Part shown: piece by piece, positions 36,001 through 43,080 of the stretch
Position numbering within the stretch: the first letter of the stretch is position 1
Layout: every line of letters begins with the position of its first letter
Assembly: GCA_964550845.1 (NCBI GenBank)
Contig: CAZKAD010000004.1
Coordinates: 1-43,163, forward strand
Reading direction: 5' to 3'
From: CAYTKU01 sp964550845
GTDB lineage: Bacteria > Patescibacteriota > Patescibacteriia > Magasanikbacterales > UBA922
DNA length: 43,163 nt
Made by a program: the position numbers and the translations under genes
The notes under the pieces: generated by a model
Seen by the model: only the letters and a program-made list of their open reading frames with translations
The model's database searches: none
What the model was told of the DNA's origin: nothing

Positions 36001-37978
36001 CTCCAACACGACCAGATCTCATGTTTTGTGGTACTGAAGTCAAAATAGTCTGATCACCCCACTGCCTGATGGGAGCAGCTACGCCCCCAAACAGCAAACT
36101 ACTATTTTGTCCATTTCCGAGAGCACGACCAAAAGCAGTCACCGCAGCGCTCGAAGTAGCAACATTTGTATTATTTGGTCCTAAAACAGCACAAAGTCCA
36201 GGTCGGTCATTTTGACTGATCTTGAAAATACCAGCGTTGGGGCCACTCTTTGGTCCATTATTATCTGTACTCAAATCTTCAGCCGCAACTCTATCCCCAA
36301 CAGCAGGTGTTTTTACTCGCAAAGTTGTGCTCGTTCCGGCAGGAATATTTGGAACCTCGACAATGATTTGTCTACTCGTCCACATATCAAGACCAGCACA
36401 ATCAGCTAAACGCGTAGGAATCCACTGATCGATAGTACCATCATTGTTATTATCAATTCCAAAATCAACGTTTCCCGCATCTTCTCCAAAAAAATTTCCA
36501 ACGATCGTTGCCCAAGATCCAGGTGCAGCATCCCAAGAATCAGGATCAGCTCCACCCACATCAACATTTTGAATAACAGGTTTATTGATACACCTTCCAT
36601 CTGCTCCACACTCCCCTGCTACACATTGCCAATCAGCATTACACTGACCATCACCAAGACAAGCACCACCAATATCAACACCATTTTCTCCAGGATCTTG
36701 GCGTCCGTTGTGACAGAGCTCACCATCAAGTACAAACGTTGAAGTGGCAACTGTTTTATTGCTATCAATATCACCAACAGTAAATGTCAGTGTATAGAGA
36801 GCTGGTACAGGAAGCTCAGCCCCAAAGGCAAGATCTTGACTAAAAGAAAACGCATTATTTGAACCACTCTTCGGTCCGCTATAATATGACCAATCGGCTT
36901 TTGCTGCTCCGGCATCTTTTGGTTGACTTTCAACCCGTAAATGCATATATGACATACCACCAAAAGCAACACCCTGTGCATCTTTTTTACGATCTTCAAA
37001 AGTAGCATTTAATCTATATTTTGCATTTCGACCAACATTTTGAACTGCAGCCACATTTCTGCCATTGAACGTTATTGATGCAGCCACTGGTTTTTGTACA
37101 TCCAAGAAGTCTTGATTGATTCGGAAGTTTGCTCGATTATCAAATTCTCCACAGTTTAATCGTGTTTGCAAGCGAATACCCCCAGCAGATAGTTCTGGAT
37201 TTACTTCTACCCTGTAATCTCCTGGAACGAGACAACTTCTTGCATCATTCCCTTTACACAGTTCTGTTCTTTGATCAAAATAGGCTTCTACAATCTGTCT
37301 TCCCGGCAAAATAAGCACATTGCGCACTGGTATAGCTTCAGTACCTTTGGTTAAACCAAAGATTTTACTTGGATTTTGTTCAGGATCAAGCGGTCGACTA
37401 AATACAGCACGAATAACCGTATTTGTCATACCCGTACCATCGTTTGGTGATGTGCGTGGAGTAAGACTTTTTACGACAAATCCTTCATCTCCACATTCAC
37501 GAGGCCCACCACCATTGGCTTGACAATCAGCAAAATTTGCACAGACTGGTACAGGACCACCATTAGCCCCATTGTTTTCATTATTTCCACTTCCTGTCGC
37601 ATCTTGTAAACTCTTCAAAACAAATTGTGTGATAGCAAAAGAACTCATGACAATCGCCAAACCAATAGACGCATTAATGAGTATTTTTTTACTCGTCGCA
37701 ATTTTTTCTTCATTTCCACCACTGGTCATCCAGGTAAAACCCGCATAAATCATGAGTCCAACCGCAATAATTCCGAGGAGGGAAAGAAAAATACGGATAA
37801 TTTTTGCGATAATGACACGAATATCTTCTCCACCCAAAGGCAACAGACCACCAACTTGATTAATACCAAAGGTATCTCCCTGAGCGAATACACCCGGCGC
37901 AAAAAGCAAAATACCTGCCAAAAGGAGGAAGGAAAAAAGAAAATATTTATGTGTGAAAAATCTTCGAACAAAGTTCAT
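27077..37978 (-). CDS. Giant surface protein (3633 aa) with T4SS-pilin-like N-terminus, IPT/TIG, Ig-like and Cys-rich repeats
   Basis: Seen: a signal-like helix (about 11-32, ending VFAQ) and a module GINQVGGLLPLGGEDIR followed by two membrane helices (about 53-80 and 100-120) separated by TSGGNEEKIATSKK. This is the TrbC/VirB2-like T4SS-pilin pattern of CPR bacteria. Then Ig-like segments; IPT/TIG-like domains near 465, 683 and 800 (for example ISPYPTTTVGSLITLSGARF); and Big_5-like segments near 1010 and 1270. About eleven CGNG....GE.CD cysteine repeats (DUF4215-like) lie between 1488 and 3080. A PsbP-like part is near 2340-2430, a pseudopilin-like part near 2480-2670, and a C-terminal beta-rich region has no sorting signal that I recognise. 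Inferred: a secreted or membrane-tethered adhesin. 8 nt after its 705-residue relative. No enzyme motif seen. Confidence 0.85.
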   Translation of the reverse strand: MNFVRRFFTHKYFLFSFLLLAGILLFAPGVFAQGDTFGINQVGGLLPLGGEDIRVIIAKIIRIFLSLLGIIAVGLMIYAGFTWMTSGGNEEKIATSKKILINASIGLAIVMSSFAITQFVLKSLQDATGSGNNENNGANGGPVPVCANFADCQANGGGPRECGDEGFVVKSLTPRTSPNDGTGMTNTVIRAVFSRPLDPEQNPSKIFGLTKGTEAIPVRNVLILPGRQIVEAYFDQRTELCKGNDARSCLVPGDYRVEVNPELSAGGIRLQTRLNCGEFDNRANFRINQDFLDVQKPVAASITFNGRNVAAVQNVGRNAKYRLNATFEDRKKDAQGVAFGGMSYMHLRVESQPKDAGAAKADWSYYSGPKSGSNNAFSFSQDLAFGAELPVPALYTLTFTVGDIDSNKTVATSTFVLDGELCHNGRQDPGENGVDIGGACLGDGQCNADWQCVAGECGADGRCINKPVIQNVDVGGADPDSWDAAPGSWATIVGNFFGEDAGNVDFGIDNNNDGTIDQWIPTRLADCAGLDMWTSRQIIVEVPNIPAGTSTTLRVKTPAVGDRVAAEDLSTDNNGPKSGPNAGIFKISQNDRPGLCAVLGPNNTNVATSSAAVTAFGRALGNGQNSSLLFGGVAAPIRQWGDQTILTSVPQNMRSGRVGVRAKIGDIFTNGVEFLVVDQDANLLPQVDGISPYPTTTVGSLITLSGARFGAHGTVYLAPTRQAAVNCAETRVAAEEAACQRLDLITLPDACGNTWSENQIIGKIPAGLALQQYFVVVKNEAGLHSDGARDITLVAGAPLPGLCRLEPNNGVAPLPENAEPLSLTGINLNPNPELYFWTVGSNWLLSSRDRDPQGDNVIKSVAANGTKIETVLPVGNNGVSLVTGPILARVAGNFSNSVQYTVNDCTLGGNPPGANYQCCGAGPERGMWKPEGFACAGETRSAGYVWRFTTGLIPQVPRVLEACNVDQWNDLAVENFARPSPSPWENWNAGDACTDSVITVQFNMRMSELNLNNQVKVYTCGQGNVPDCSYDQETDVTANYTPAFIPGQNDILEFRLAAGATHATSTWHRVILGNNLRANEPGLVEFNQNRINTSPLSLQRPLEDPVNGITVAYNFDFKTGEARCSLLGAAITPPTYTTRLLGVIQNTAFPVSPNFDNPPHPFYFYVWGRGKQACSVIDVNGKGWQWKPRQNNNADIGSDFAYATKVDNMNVPVTSSQYYQDVRAKATALQNTLLSPVYITASTNTLVDGVNKEVVATSTLFVQLGDPVVTEWWPECSESCVNATIGVRFNLPMLTSTYRTAEGSAIKVEKCVGLGENCLNVEPLGEVEDVNPGAFDPFEYSVTIPGNLATGTLYQVTVTDQIRSFGGILNGNPVVGKPLVPKVWKFQTKVQDGICILDTVDVLPSPYVATMVGQKTPYAATPMSSPNQCSSAGQRLNPWAYGWNWSVQNEKVANITEFSTKALPPGYCSASCLPTGSTIPVGQTAFMCGNGSVDPGEDCDVAQPGEIPGVSCSLSCLRPGNPNVTTTRNPAAVGLCGNGALERSFGEECDPGIPGHTPYCTNTCTWSGSNQEFSGEVNALQCGNGHIGLGEDGLINLGEDCDLGITLDEATALGNPAFSQLGCSNRCLHTGTRMSRSFCSDPASNLTQEQRESAACYNAITVCGNNTLELGEECEIRPGDNRHIKVFGPNGAEVVLDVESASAICSNRCILKNACDVRANISPNFTCEAGTLGCSDECTRLGSSPLYDTPSLCGDGVSGIGENPQCEPAALDDVEAIGQDPLQIVTALGEAEPNPATLMQETTISAQALQVRESRQTTTPLGNRSVTGIGNYALQCGFVEYEEPRLENGIVSANNCPDQSQGVDNNSCCQVRPNRTAEYPVHGSGLINNTAVCQNTFISADFNKVLDEASVADAVMIASLHPAGYNCSTSGETDITADVNGLLALSEEASVPQSIFARVWGAMKEFFASIFESVVHAQIGAPNLNVAVQKVLDGKVWCAGKIRTNNTVNPKFNPDGTLNGSTLGITITDILDPASTYAVILRGGKNGIKDVTGVGIRGQALLRDANRYHTDDIFIFKTSNQICKIESISVDPAVHLFTTPSSTYKFGTSVQSTSGGPIVSTPSYAWQWNWEPSASKIFRLGPPANNETINISSTGLEGSQIIAAQAVITQDRSEVGNEIGKIYVGLSDVTSLFCENPWPSQATYPYEDGISAQAVFRPGQLNNDHFDIVKNRFDGSPIAPINLGGKREYLNFSFGYCADSGAQGNKEDDLPFLKPVVQGNMVTPSVCSISGAACRRDADCPVIRNGVFVRQQHCMEGRAENVGDLPAGTLKKFLLFNDKNQDVIGVQVFENSARLTARDWFTSKGFSGIERYRDVVIDGYTGISDGSNVYISSLNELSDKRVHSYIYLFGINENAQANTKQVLEKIIATLKFNINIPERNNCVRGNGVSGGQYLPLDLNNIAVTGISCSSDYDCRTSGGVPTSTSNGLCANAKTKFQNDWQRLHIVQDVQSKLETYRTNNGQYPTLLAGTYIPGYTNSHWPSWNRLLEAIGPVAQPPLNQWSGCGRCSIPQNGQFSACSTNEDCGQAAGTCILPDDPQTCWNSAEAAFSCPMVSNVLEYNVDPNNNNHYELYLPLEYFNTREGVHKTIVQGFASTTKYNSAPSCGREGIEVVRAAAGSCGNGIREAGEACDPPGISRVAAAIECPAGETAFRTCNDRCQYDAHVCRPGASCGNGRIDNGEICDDGNLNNTYGHCNGTCSAPFAAFCGNGTRDFDDRNRNNRQDDGEGFLEFCDKDEARFKSVGFCALNPGKECVGGFLDRVLGAKCLLAEGACISKNDPTYHISAADAAGQPMSCSNDCQSQGGYCGDGALQLPSEQCDDRNNQNGDGCSAFCKIENNACINSLAPQNIQTINNNTLITLDYGNDNLDASCQETNGESLCNALALSCGDVLSEELAQIEQGDQAPCNLGDMGCNFGVRVGNARFEFRTMGAQACQRTLNTDLNKRVQVQCNGIRQNAPVVAAVGACGNGQINEGEVCDTGATNGQKCNPEYGRNCSYCSADCREVLSVDPIAACGNGKIDVDGRLPVVNGVYQPEVCDIDPETNQVIVRNAQNVPPVGSPQSVYQGFYNLQSAPAQCYDTGTFACENNCQRLVTNCIGCGYSDNQGKPIPKLKVLNVLTPVSTRFNSDWARFVEHHLIRLNTSSVASGIKSLGGVGGWGSRQAGVVEDEDLQAGNPKKWRNYQQGFNTLNYNIASWIFSTKHGFPLDAGFGFKTSPNQNGPWQNAPLEEYARGIESNALCKDNYAVYFSLLDVTADRLGGTRDNSGAIMRQAGAKAQYEQYGSFFPYPVNGELREIQNEYIISPAVPQGTFRVVVKWKNLPDNNVTFTPIVYNRDFLNRENATNEELLQSTVSYSRAVAEGRRRHPENLGANPSWLCSRMAQHGATKYWLPNDCIPFNYQGNAQMGQADINVAKSGGVYVHERGGLSTASSSAMTIFTGNYIGNPGTGTYNAPYAVFVEAFAAQGDIPISTFDNMDVTVEVYDYRDGQIPESSIYQPRPNNVFKLGSARVSSNEGVAKYWHAFNLVKDRAGNYQITSLSEQQAGGQSYPHGVQATNFADVLCRVPGENCNRDQ

Positions 37979-37986
37979 AAATAGAA

Positions 37987-40104
37987 TTATTGAGGCTGAG
38001 CCGGTGCCCCTTGTGCCGGTACGATTGGTTGAAATGGACTAATATTATTTTTCTTCATCATATCCATACACGTACTCGTACTTGAGAAAACAGGTTCAAT
38101 TCCTGGATCTGAATACTGTACACAACCAGTATCCTGTTCACTATTGAAATTATTTGGGATAGGCACACATCCATTTGAAAGAATAACAGCGCCATTTTGA
38201 TCAACGACATGTTCACAAGCTGGGGATATCTCACCATTTGGTTTGGCAGCACCTTCTACAAAAGGACCACGCCCTGGATGAAAACAATTTTGGGTAATAC
38301 TTTTTATCGTACTTGGAAGCAGTGGGAAATAATAGAAATTTGTCCCCTGAGGACCAAACTCACGATGATTCAAAGTTACAACGGTTCTGATTGACGTTGA
38401 AGCTTCAGGTCGATACCAAATATCTCCCAAATTTTCAAAGGCAGGGTTGTTCCCAATCAAATCAGCTGGACGAGGATATTCTTCAAGAGCAATTCCTTCC
38501 AAACTAAATGAATATAGACGTTTATTAAAAAACATTTGAAGTGGAGCATCCTCTGACACATTTTCAGCATCCAAATTTGGCGTTACTTGTTCAAGGTATG
38601 GTGCTGCACGGTCAACAGAGCTATCAATGGAAAAATTCCAAAAATAGTTATCTGGATTTTTTTCAGCATCATGAATTACTTTTGGTTCATTCTGAACAAA
38701 ACCTGGCTTATGAGGATTTGCCATACGTCCATCAGCAATATTCCCAGGACCATTGTCAAGAGCATTGCCCGACATATCTGTTACACCACTCATAGCGACA
38801 GACTCAAATGAATTGTTATTTAAAGTAAGAGCAGTACGAATAAGTACAGTATAAGGATCAGCACATTGTCCATTACCCTCAGCACATTTCACAGGAAGAC
38901 AATACATGGTATCTCCACAGCTATTTTGTCCACAAGGAAGACTTGAAATGAATTCAACGGTTTTGTATCCATTTGATATACGCCATTCCCCGTCCACATC
39001 GACAGATTGAAATATAATATGAGAAAAAGGTGAATCTGCGCCACTTGCTCCTTGGACGACAAGCGGATCCATTGGTTCATTAAAATTAATTTGGATTAAA
39101 CTATTGCGAGGTTCTGTATCTCCTGATTCTGGATACACCGAAACAACATGTGGAGGATCAACATCAATAGTGGTATCCGTACTAAATCGCCATTTATAAA
39201 ATCCATGACGGTCAGCTGCAAAAATACTGGTGCGACCATCTTTTTTCAAAATATTGCGAGTGAGTTCAACGGTATAGTCAATTGATACTTCACCACTTCC
39301 TAAAAGCGCAAGTGGGCGAAAAGTAAAGGTAAAGGCATCGCGATTTTCCCCCTCAAGAAGAGTAAGTGCTGCAGACGGAAGAGGTTCAGTGGATGTACCC
39401 GTAATCCCAATCTTTACTGATGAGGTATTAAGTTGATCACAAAATTGAGGCCCCCAATTAAACCCAGGGTTGTCCATATTGATACAATCGCCCACAATTT
39501 GATTCCCATTGGTATTTACAATAACAGAAGCAGGATCCACTGATTCACGAAAAGTAACAGCAATTCTGGTGTTGCGCTTTACTTCAGTTTGCCCACGGAG
39601 TGGATAATGATCTTTGATGATGCGACCCAGCGATCCAGAGCCAACATATGATTCAAAATTCAATCCTACTCCCCTACCATCTTGTTCATTGTTTATTCCA
39701 ACAGCACCCTGCAAAGACTTTAACACAAACTGTACGATGGCAAACGATGCCATAATAATCGCAAGACCAATCACAGCATTAATCATGGTCTTTTTGGCAG
39801 TAGCAATCTTTTCTTCATTACCACCACTGGTCATCCACGTAAAACCAGCATAAATCATGAGACCAACAGCGACAATCCCTAGCAGAGAGAGGAAAATACG
39901 AATAATTTTGGCAGCGATAATTCGGATGTCTTCCCCACCAAGAGGCAAGAAACTCCCCACTTTATTGATACCAAAAGTATCTCCGCCTTGTGCGGCAACC
40001 ACACTAGCAAAAGAAAAAACAAAAAAAGTGACCAAAAATAAACACGAAAGTGTCATGGCCACTTTTTTATAATTTCTTTTGTTACTGCGAATCCAAGGAA
40101 GCAT
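37987..40104 (-). CDS. Surface protein (705 aa) with T4SS-pilin-like N-terminus and Big_5 domains
   Basis: Seen: a signal-like helix (about 16-38, ending VVAAQ), then GINKVGSFLPLGGEDIR and two membrane helices around FTWMTSGGNEEKIATAKKTM, nearly the same as in the giant protein. After residue 150 come three Ig-like segments of the SbsA/Big_5 kind: YPLRGQTEVKRNTRIAVTF near 165, DPPHVVSVYPESGDTEPRNS near 322 and DRAAPYLEQVTPNLDAENVS near 505. A cysteine-bearing part (CGQNSCGDTMYCLPVKCAEG) lies near 400. ATG 40104 is used; an ATG at 40056 is possible. Starts 25 nt after yqeY, stops 8 nt before the giant gene. Inferred: a surface partner of the giant protein arising by duplication of the anchor module. 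Confidence 0.85.
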   Translation of the reverse strand: MLPWIRSNKRNYKKVAMTLSCLFLVTFFVFSFASVVAAQGGDTFGINKVGSFLPLGGEDIRIIAAKIIRIFLSLLGIVAVGLMIYAGFTWMTSGGNEEKIATAKKTMINAVIGLAIIMASFAIVQFVLKSLQGAVGINNEQDGRGVGLNFESYVGSGSLGRIIKDHYPLRGQTEVKRNTRIAVTFRESVDPASVIVNTNGNQIVGDCINMDNPGFNWGPQFCDQLNTSSVKIGITGTSTEPLPSAALTLLEGENRDAFTFTFRPLALLGSGEVSIDYTVELTRNILKKDGRTSIFAADRHGFYKWRFSTDTTIDVDPPHVVSVYPESGDTEPRNSLIQINFNEPMDPLVVQGASGADSPFSHIIFQSVDVDGEWRISNGYKTVEFISSLPCGQNSCGDTMYCLPVKCAEGNGQCADPYTVLIRTALTLNNNSFESVAMSGVTDMSGNALDNGPGNIADGRMANPHKPGFVQNEPKVIHDAEKNPDNYFWNFSIDSSVDRAAPYLEQVTPNLDAENVSEDAPLQMFFNKRLYSFSLEGIALEEYPRPADLIGNNPAFENLGDIWYRPEASTSIRTVVTLNHREFGPQGTNFYYFPLLPSTIKSITQNCFHPGRGPFVEGAAKPNGEISPACEHVVDQNGAVILSNGCVPIPNNFNSEQDTGCVQYSDPGIEPVFSSTSTCMDMMKKNNISPFQPIVPAQGAPAQPQ

Positions 40105-40129
40105 GGGACCTGGGACTCAAAAATTAATA

Positions 40130-40570
40130 TTAACTGTTGGGAAAAGACTGTTCAATGAGTGTTCGTACTCGATTGCCATCGACTCTTCCTTTCAGTTCTT
40201 TCATCACGATCCCGATCAACTGACCGACATTGCCAGCTGAGTTTTGGGACATGATTTGCTCTATAACTTTTTGAATTTCTTCATCTGACATTTCTGCTGG
40301 AAGAAATCGCTTTAAGACTTCTATTTCGGCTTTGGCATTTTCCAAAAGATCCTGCCGACCACCGGCATCAAAGTCTTTCATTGCATCGATTAACTGTTTA
40401 TTTTGTGAACGGACAATACCTATAACCTCTTCATCTGTAAGCTCTCGTCCTTTGTCTATTTCACTATTACGAATAGCTGCAAAAAGAAGCCTCACGACCC
40501 CAAGGGTATGAGCATCTTTTGCCTTCATCGCTTCTTTTTGAGCATCCACAATAGTTGACCTCAGAGACAT
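40130..40570 (-). CDS. yqeY: GatB/YqeY domain protein
   Basis: Seen: 146 residues starting MSLRSTIVDAQKEAMKAKD, with VRLLFAAIRNSEIDKGRELT, DAGGRQDLLENAKAEIEVLK.FLP and the C-terminal GQLIGIVMKELKGRVDGNRV. This is the whole YqeY pattern. Known: related to the tail of GatB (tRNA amidotransferase) and commonly found beside rpsU; its role is unclear. 6 nt after rpsU. Confidence 0.95.
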   Translation of the reverse strand: MSLRSTIVDAQKEAMKAKDAHTLGVVRLLFAAIRNSEIDKGRELTDEEVIGIVRSQNKQLIDAMKDFDAGGRQDLLENAKAEIEVLKRFLPAEMSDEEIQKVIEQIMSQNSAGNVGQLIGIVMKELKGRVDGNRVRTLIEQSFPNS

Positions 40571-40576
40571 ACGTAC

Positions 40577-40825
40577 TTATTTTCTTCGGTTTGGGTAAGT
40601 ATCTTCTTCAATAGGAAGACGTCCGATTTTTTGCAAGTAGGCAGTTTTTTTCTGATTACTAATTTTTTTCACTGTCTTTTTCTTGCGGAAATTTTTACTT
40701 TTTTCTTCTTCGAAAAACTGGATCTTTTTTGCCTGAATCAGTTTACCTGAAGCCTGCCATTGTTTTTTCGCTCGGCGAAATAAACTTTCAAAAGATTCAT
40801 TTTTTCTGCGTCGTACTTCTGACAC
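40577..40825 (-). CDS. rpsU: Ribosomal protein bS21
   Basis: Seen: 82 residues. VRRRKNESFESLFRRAKKQW, then KKIQFFEEEKSKNFRKKKTV matches bS21 (RKNES.E..LRRFKR...KREFYEK...KRK); longer than the 70-residue enteric form. It starts with GTG at 40825, preceded by a strong Shine-Dalgarno GAGGAGGTGA 10 nt away, unlike most genes here. Known: a small-subunit protein helping initiation. First gene before yqeY; its promoter is at 40875-40903. Confidence 0.9.
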   Translation of the reverse strand: MSEVRRRKNESFESLFRRAKKQWQASGKLIQAKKIQFFEEEKSKNFRKKKTVKKISNQKKTAYLQKIGRLPIEEDTYPNRRK

Positions 40826-40830
40826 AAAAT

Positions 40831-40842
40831 GTTCACCTCCTC
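40831..40842 (-). promoter_or_regulatory. Strong Shine-Dalgarno before rpsU
   Basis: On the minus strand GAGGAGGTGA matches the anti-SD over 9 of 10 bases and decides the GTG start. The genes at 11204, 12791, 21923 and 43023 lack such a site. Confidence 0.8.
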
Positions 40843-40864
40843 AAAGGTTTTAAGAGTAAATAAT

Positions 40865-40903
40865 TGCACTGTGCATTATATACGAAAATTTCTCTTTCGT
40901 CAA
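40865..40903 (-). promoter_or_regulatory. Promoter of rpsU operon with start-site palindrome
   Basis: Minus strand: TTGACG (40898-40903), 17-nt spacer, TATAAT (40875-40880). Just downstream, where transcription should start, lies the perfect inverted repeat TGCACAGTGCA (40865-40875). Confidence 0.82.
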
Positions 40904-40922
40904 ATACTTTTTTTTTGTCTAT

Positions 40923-42365
40923 TTATCCACTTACCACATCAATGCGGCGAAGTTTTTTGAGTTCACCTGCCAATTTTCTCTGATCAACAATTTCTTGAAT
41001 ACCAGATTCCATATCACGAATAATGGCTGTCCCATCTTGAACTTCCTTTTGTCCAATAATAACAGTGTGTGTGGCACCAAGTTTATTCGCGATTTCAAGT
41101 TGTGCTTTTAAAGAGGTTTTTGCCAAATTGAAGTGCACCGTAGTATTCTCTCTTCTCATTTCTTCAAGCAAAAATAGTGTTCGACGACGTGCTTGCTCCC
41201 CGAGCTGCGCAAAAAATACAGGAAGTTTCTGAGTATCTTTTCGTCCGATCATGCCTTCTTTTTTCTGACGTTCCATTTCGATCATGACACGTTCAATACC
41301 AATGGCAAAACCACAAGCAGGTGTAGGTACTCCTCCGAGCTGTTCTACGAGTAAATTGTATCTTCCACCACCACCGAGCGCACTTTGTCCACCTTCGGTA
41401 TTATCAGGAACAAAAAATTCAAAAACAGTATCTGTATAATAATCAAGCCCTCGGACCAAGCGAGAATTTAAAACATATGGAATAGACATTTCATCAAGAT
41501 ATTCCAATGTCTTCATGAAAAAACTTTTTGATTCGTCAGAGAGCCAATCAAGAATTTGCGGTGCATCTTCAAGCACTGCTTGATCTTCAGGCTCTTTGGA
41601 ATCTAAGACACGTAGAGGATTTTTGAGAAGTCTCTTTTTTGACTCTTCAGAAAGTTGCCCTCGACGAGAACGTAAAAATCCAGTCAACTCAACCAGATAA
41701 CGCTGCCTATCTTCAAGATTTCCAATACTATTAATTTGCACTTCGACATTGATTCCTAAATCTCGAAAAAAATTGTAGCCAACAGCAATCAATTCAGCAT
41801 CAATAACTGGGTCATGGACTCCAAATGATTCACAGTCAAATTGGTGAAACTCACGGTAACGCCCAGCCTGAGGCCTGTCATGGCGGAACATTGGTCCAGA
41901 ATACCAGAGTTTTACTGGTTGTACCTGGTTGTGCATTCCATGATTAATATAGGCGCGACATACACTTGCTGTAAGCTCGGGACGAAGCGCTACTTTATTT
42001 CCATCACGATCATCAAACACATACATTTCTTTATCTACAATATCAGTTCCCTTTCCAACCGAACGAATGAAAAGATTAGCACTTTCTACAATTGGAGTTT
42101 CGATATACCCAAACCCATAGGCCCGAGCAATATCTTCGGCTACGTGTTGAAGAGAAAACCATTTGTCTTCGTCTTTTGGCAAAATATCACGCATGCCTCG
42201 CACGAGCGTATACTGTTGACCAGCCACTTTTTTCTTGTCAGGCACTTCAACATCTTCGCGTTCCTTTTTCTTTGGTGGAAGAACTTTCTTTGCTTTAACA
42301 GGCTTTATTTCCTTTCGTTTCACCACTTTCTTTTTTACCGAAACACTTTTTTTCTTTACCGGCAT
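40923..42365 (-). CDS. hisS: Histidyl-tRNA synthetase with Lys-rich N-terminal extension
   Basis: Seen: 480 residues. Class II core: GMRDILPKDEDKW near 55, motif 2 region MFRHDRPQAGRYREFHQFD near 150, the histidine-specific LVRGLDYYTDTVFEF near 310, and motif 3 GFAIGIERVMIEMER near 355. An anticodon-binding domain (PVFFAQLGEQARRRTLFLLE ...) ends the protein. Residues 1-50 are an unusual run of K/V/P (KKKSVSVKKKVVKRKEIK) not part of the family core, perhaps RNA binding. Known: charges tRNA-His with histidine. 37 nt after lepB; no clear promoter of its own. Confidence 0.96.
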   Translation of the reverse strand: MPVKKKSVSVKKKVVKRKEIKPVKAKKVLPPKKKEREDVEVPDKKKVAGQQYTLVRGMRDILPKDEDKWFSLQHVAEDIARAYGFGYIETPIVESANLFIRSVGKGTDIVDKEMYVFDDRDGNKVALRPELTASVCRAYINHGMHNQVQPVKLWYSGPMFRHDRPQAGRYREFHQFDCESFGVHDPVIDAELIAVGYNFFRDLGINVEVQINSIGNLEDRQRYLVELTGFLRSRRGQLSEESKKRLLKNPLRVLDSKEPEDQAVLEDAPQILDWLSDESKSFFMKTLEYLDEMSIPYVLNSRLVRGLDYYTDTVFEFFVPDNTEGGQSALGGGGRYNLLVEQLGGVPTPACGFAIGIERVMIEMERQKKEGMIGRKDTQKLPVFFAQLGEQARRRTLFLLEEMRRENTTVHFNLAKTSLKAQLEIANKLGATHTVIIGQKEVQDGTAIIRDMESGIQEIVDQRKLAGELKKLRRIDVVSG

Positions 42366-42402
42366 ACAGTATAAATTATATTAATCTAAAACTTTCTGTT
42401 GG

Positions 42403-43023
42403 TTAAAAATTGTAGGTTGGAGTGCCAAATACCGTAATTCTATCAAATGGGTATCCACGAACCCACGTACGCCCTACAATAGAATTTTGTGAAATAGCAC
42501 CAAATTTTCGTGAATCATAACTTTCATTACGATTATCCCCCATCACAAAATATTCTTCTGGTCCAAGCTGCACAGACACAGATCCTGTTGTTACTTCATC
42601 TAAATATTTCTCTTCAACCACCTTTCCTTGAGGAAATTCATCATTATAAATAATAACTTTATTATTTTCTATCTTAATTTTTTCTCCTGGTAAGCCAATA
42701 ACTCGTTTGAGATAGTATTCTTTTTGTATAACTGGAGCGCGCAAAACCACTACTTCACCTCGCTTTGGTTCACGTAAATGATAACTCAGCTCGTCGATCA
42801 AAAGGTATTCTCTTTCATAATAGTTTGGTTCCATAGACTGACCTTCCACTACAAATGGCTTGAAGAGAAAAGTACGGACAACTACAATAGTAATCGCTGC
42901 CAAAACGACGACTTTAATTACTTCTAAAAAAAAGACCCCAGCTGATGCAAAAAAACCGCGGCCAATTGGAGAGAGGTCTTCTGAAGTATCTGAACTCTTT
43001 TTATGTTCGAATTCTTCCTTCAT
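42403..43023 (-). CDS. lepB: Signal peptidase I
   Basis: Seen: 206 residues. A cytoplasmic charged N-terminus and one membrane helix at about 30-50 are followed by the catalytic region VVEGQSMEPNYYE with Ser63 and YYLKRVIGLPGE with the general base Lys106. The box E-like region is EYFVMGDNRNESYDSRKFG near 157-175. Known: cleaves signal peptides of exported proteins at the outer membrane-side surface. It would process secreted proteins such as the giant surface proteins nearby. Own promoter at 43034-43062; no Shine-Dalgarno. Confidence 0.97.
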   Translation of the reverse strand: MKEEFEHKKSSDTSEDLSPIGRGFFASAGVFFLEVIKVVVLAAITIVVVRTFLFKPFVVEGQSMEPNYYEREYLLIDELSYHLREPKRGEVVVLRAPVIQKEYYLKRVIGLPGEKIKIENNKVIIYNDEFPQGKVVEEKYLDEVTTGSVSVQLGPEEYFVMGDNRNESYDSRKFGAISQNSIVGRTWVRGYPFDRITVFGTPTYNF

Positions 43024-43033
43024 AGTACTTCTT

Positions 43034-43062
43034 ACTATAGCTCAAAATAAAGAAAAAATCAA
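43034..43062 (-). promoter_or_regulatory. Promoter of lepB
   Basis: Minus strand: TTGATT (43057-43062), 17-nt spacer, TATAGT (43034-43039), 11 nt before the ATG, so the message is almost leaderless. Confidence 0.72.
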
Positions 43063-43080
43063 GTTCATACGAAAGAAACG

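Noticed and set aside
27077..37978. Many open frames of 60-210 codons on the plus strand opposite the giant gene
   Set aside because: They are shadows of a long gene with biased codons; none has a start region, family motif or operon setting.
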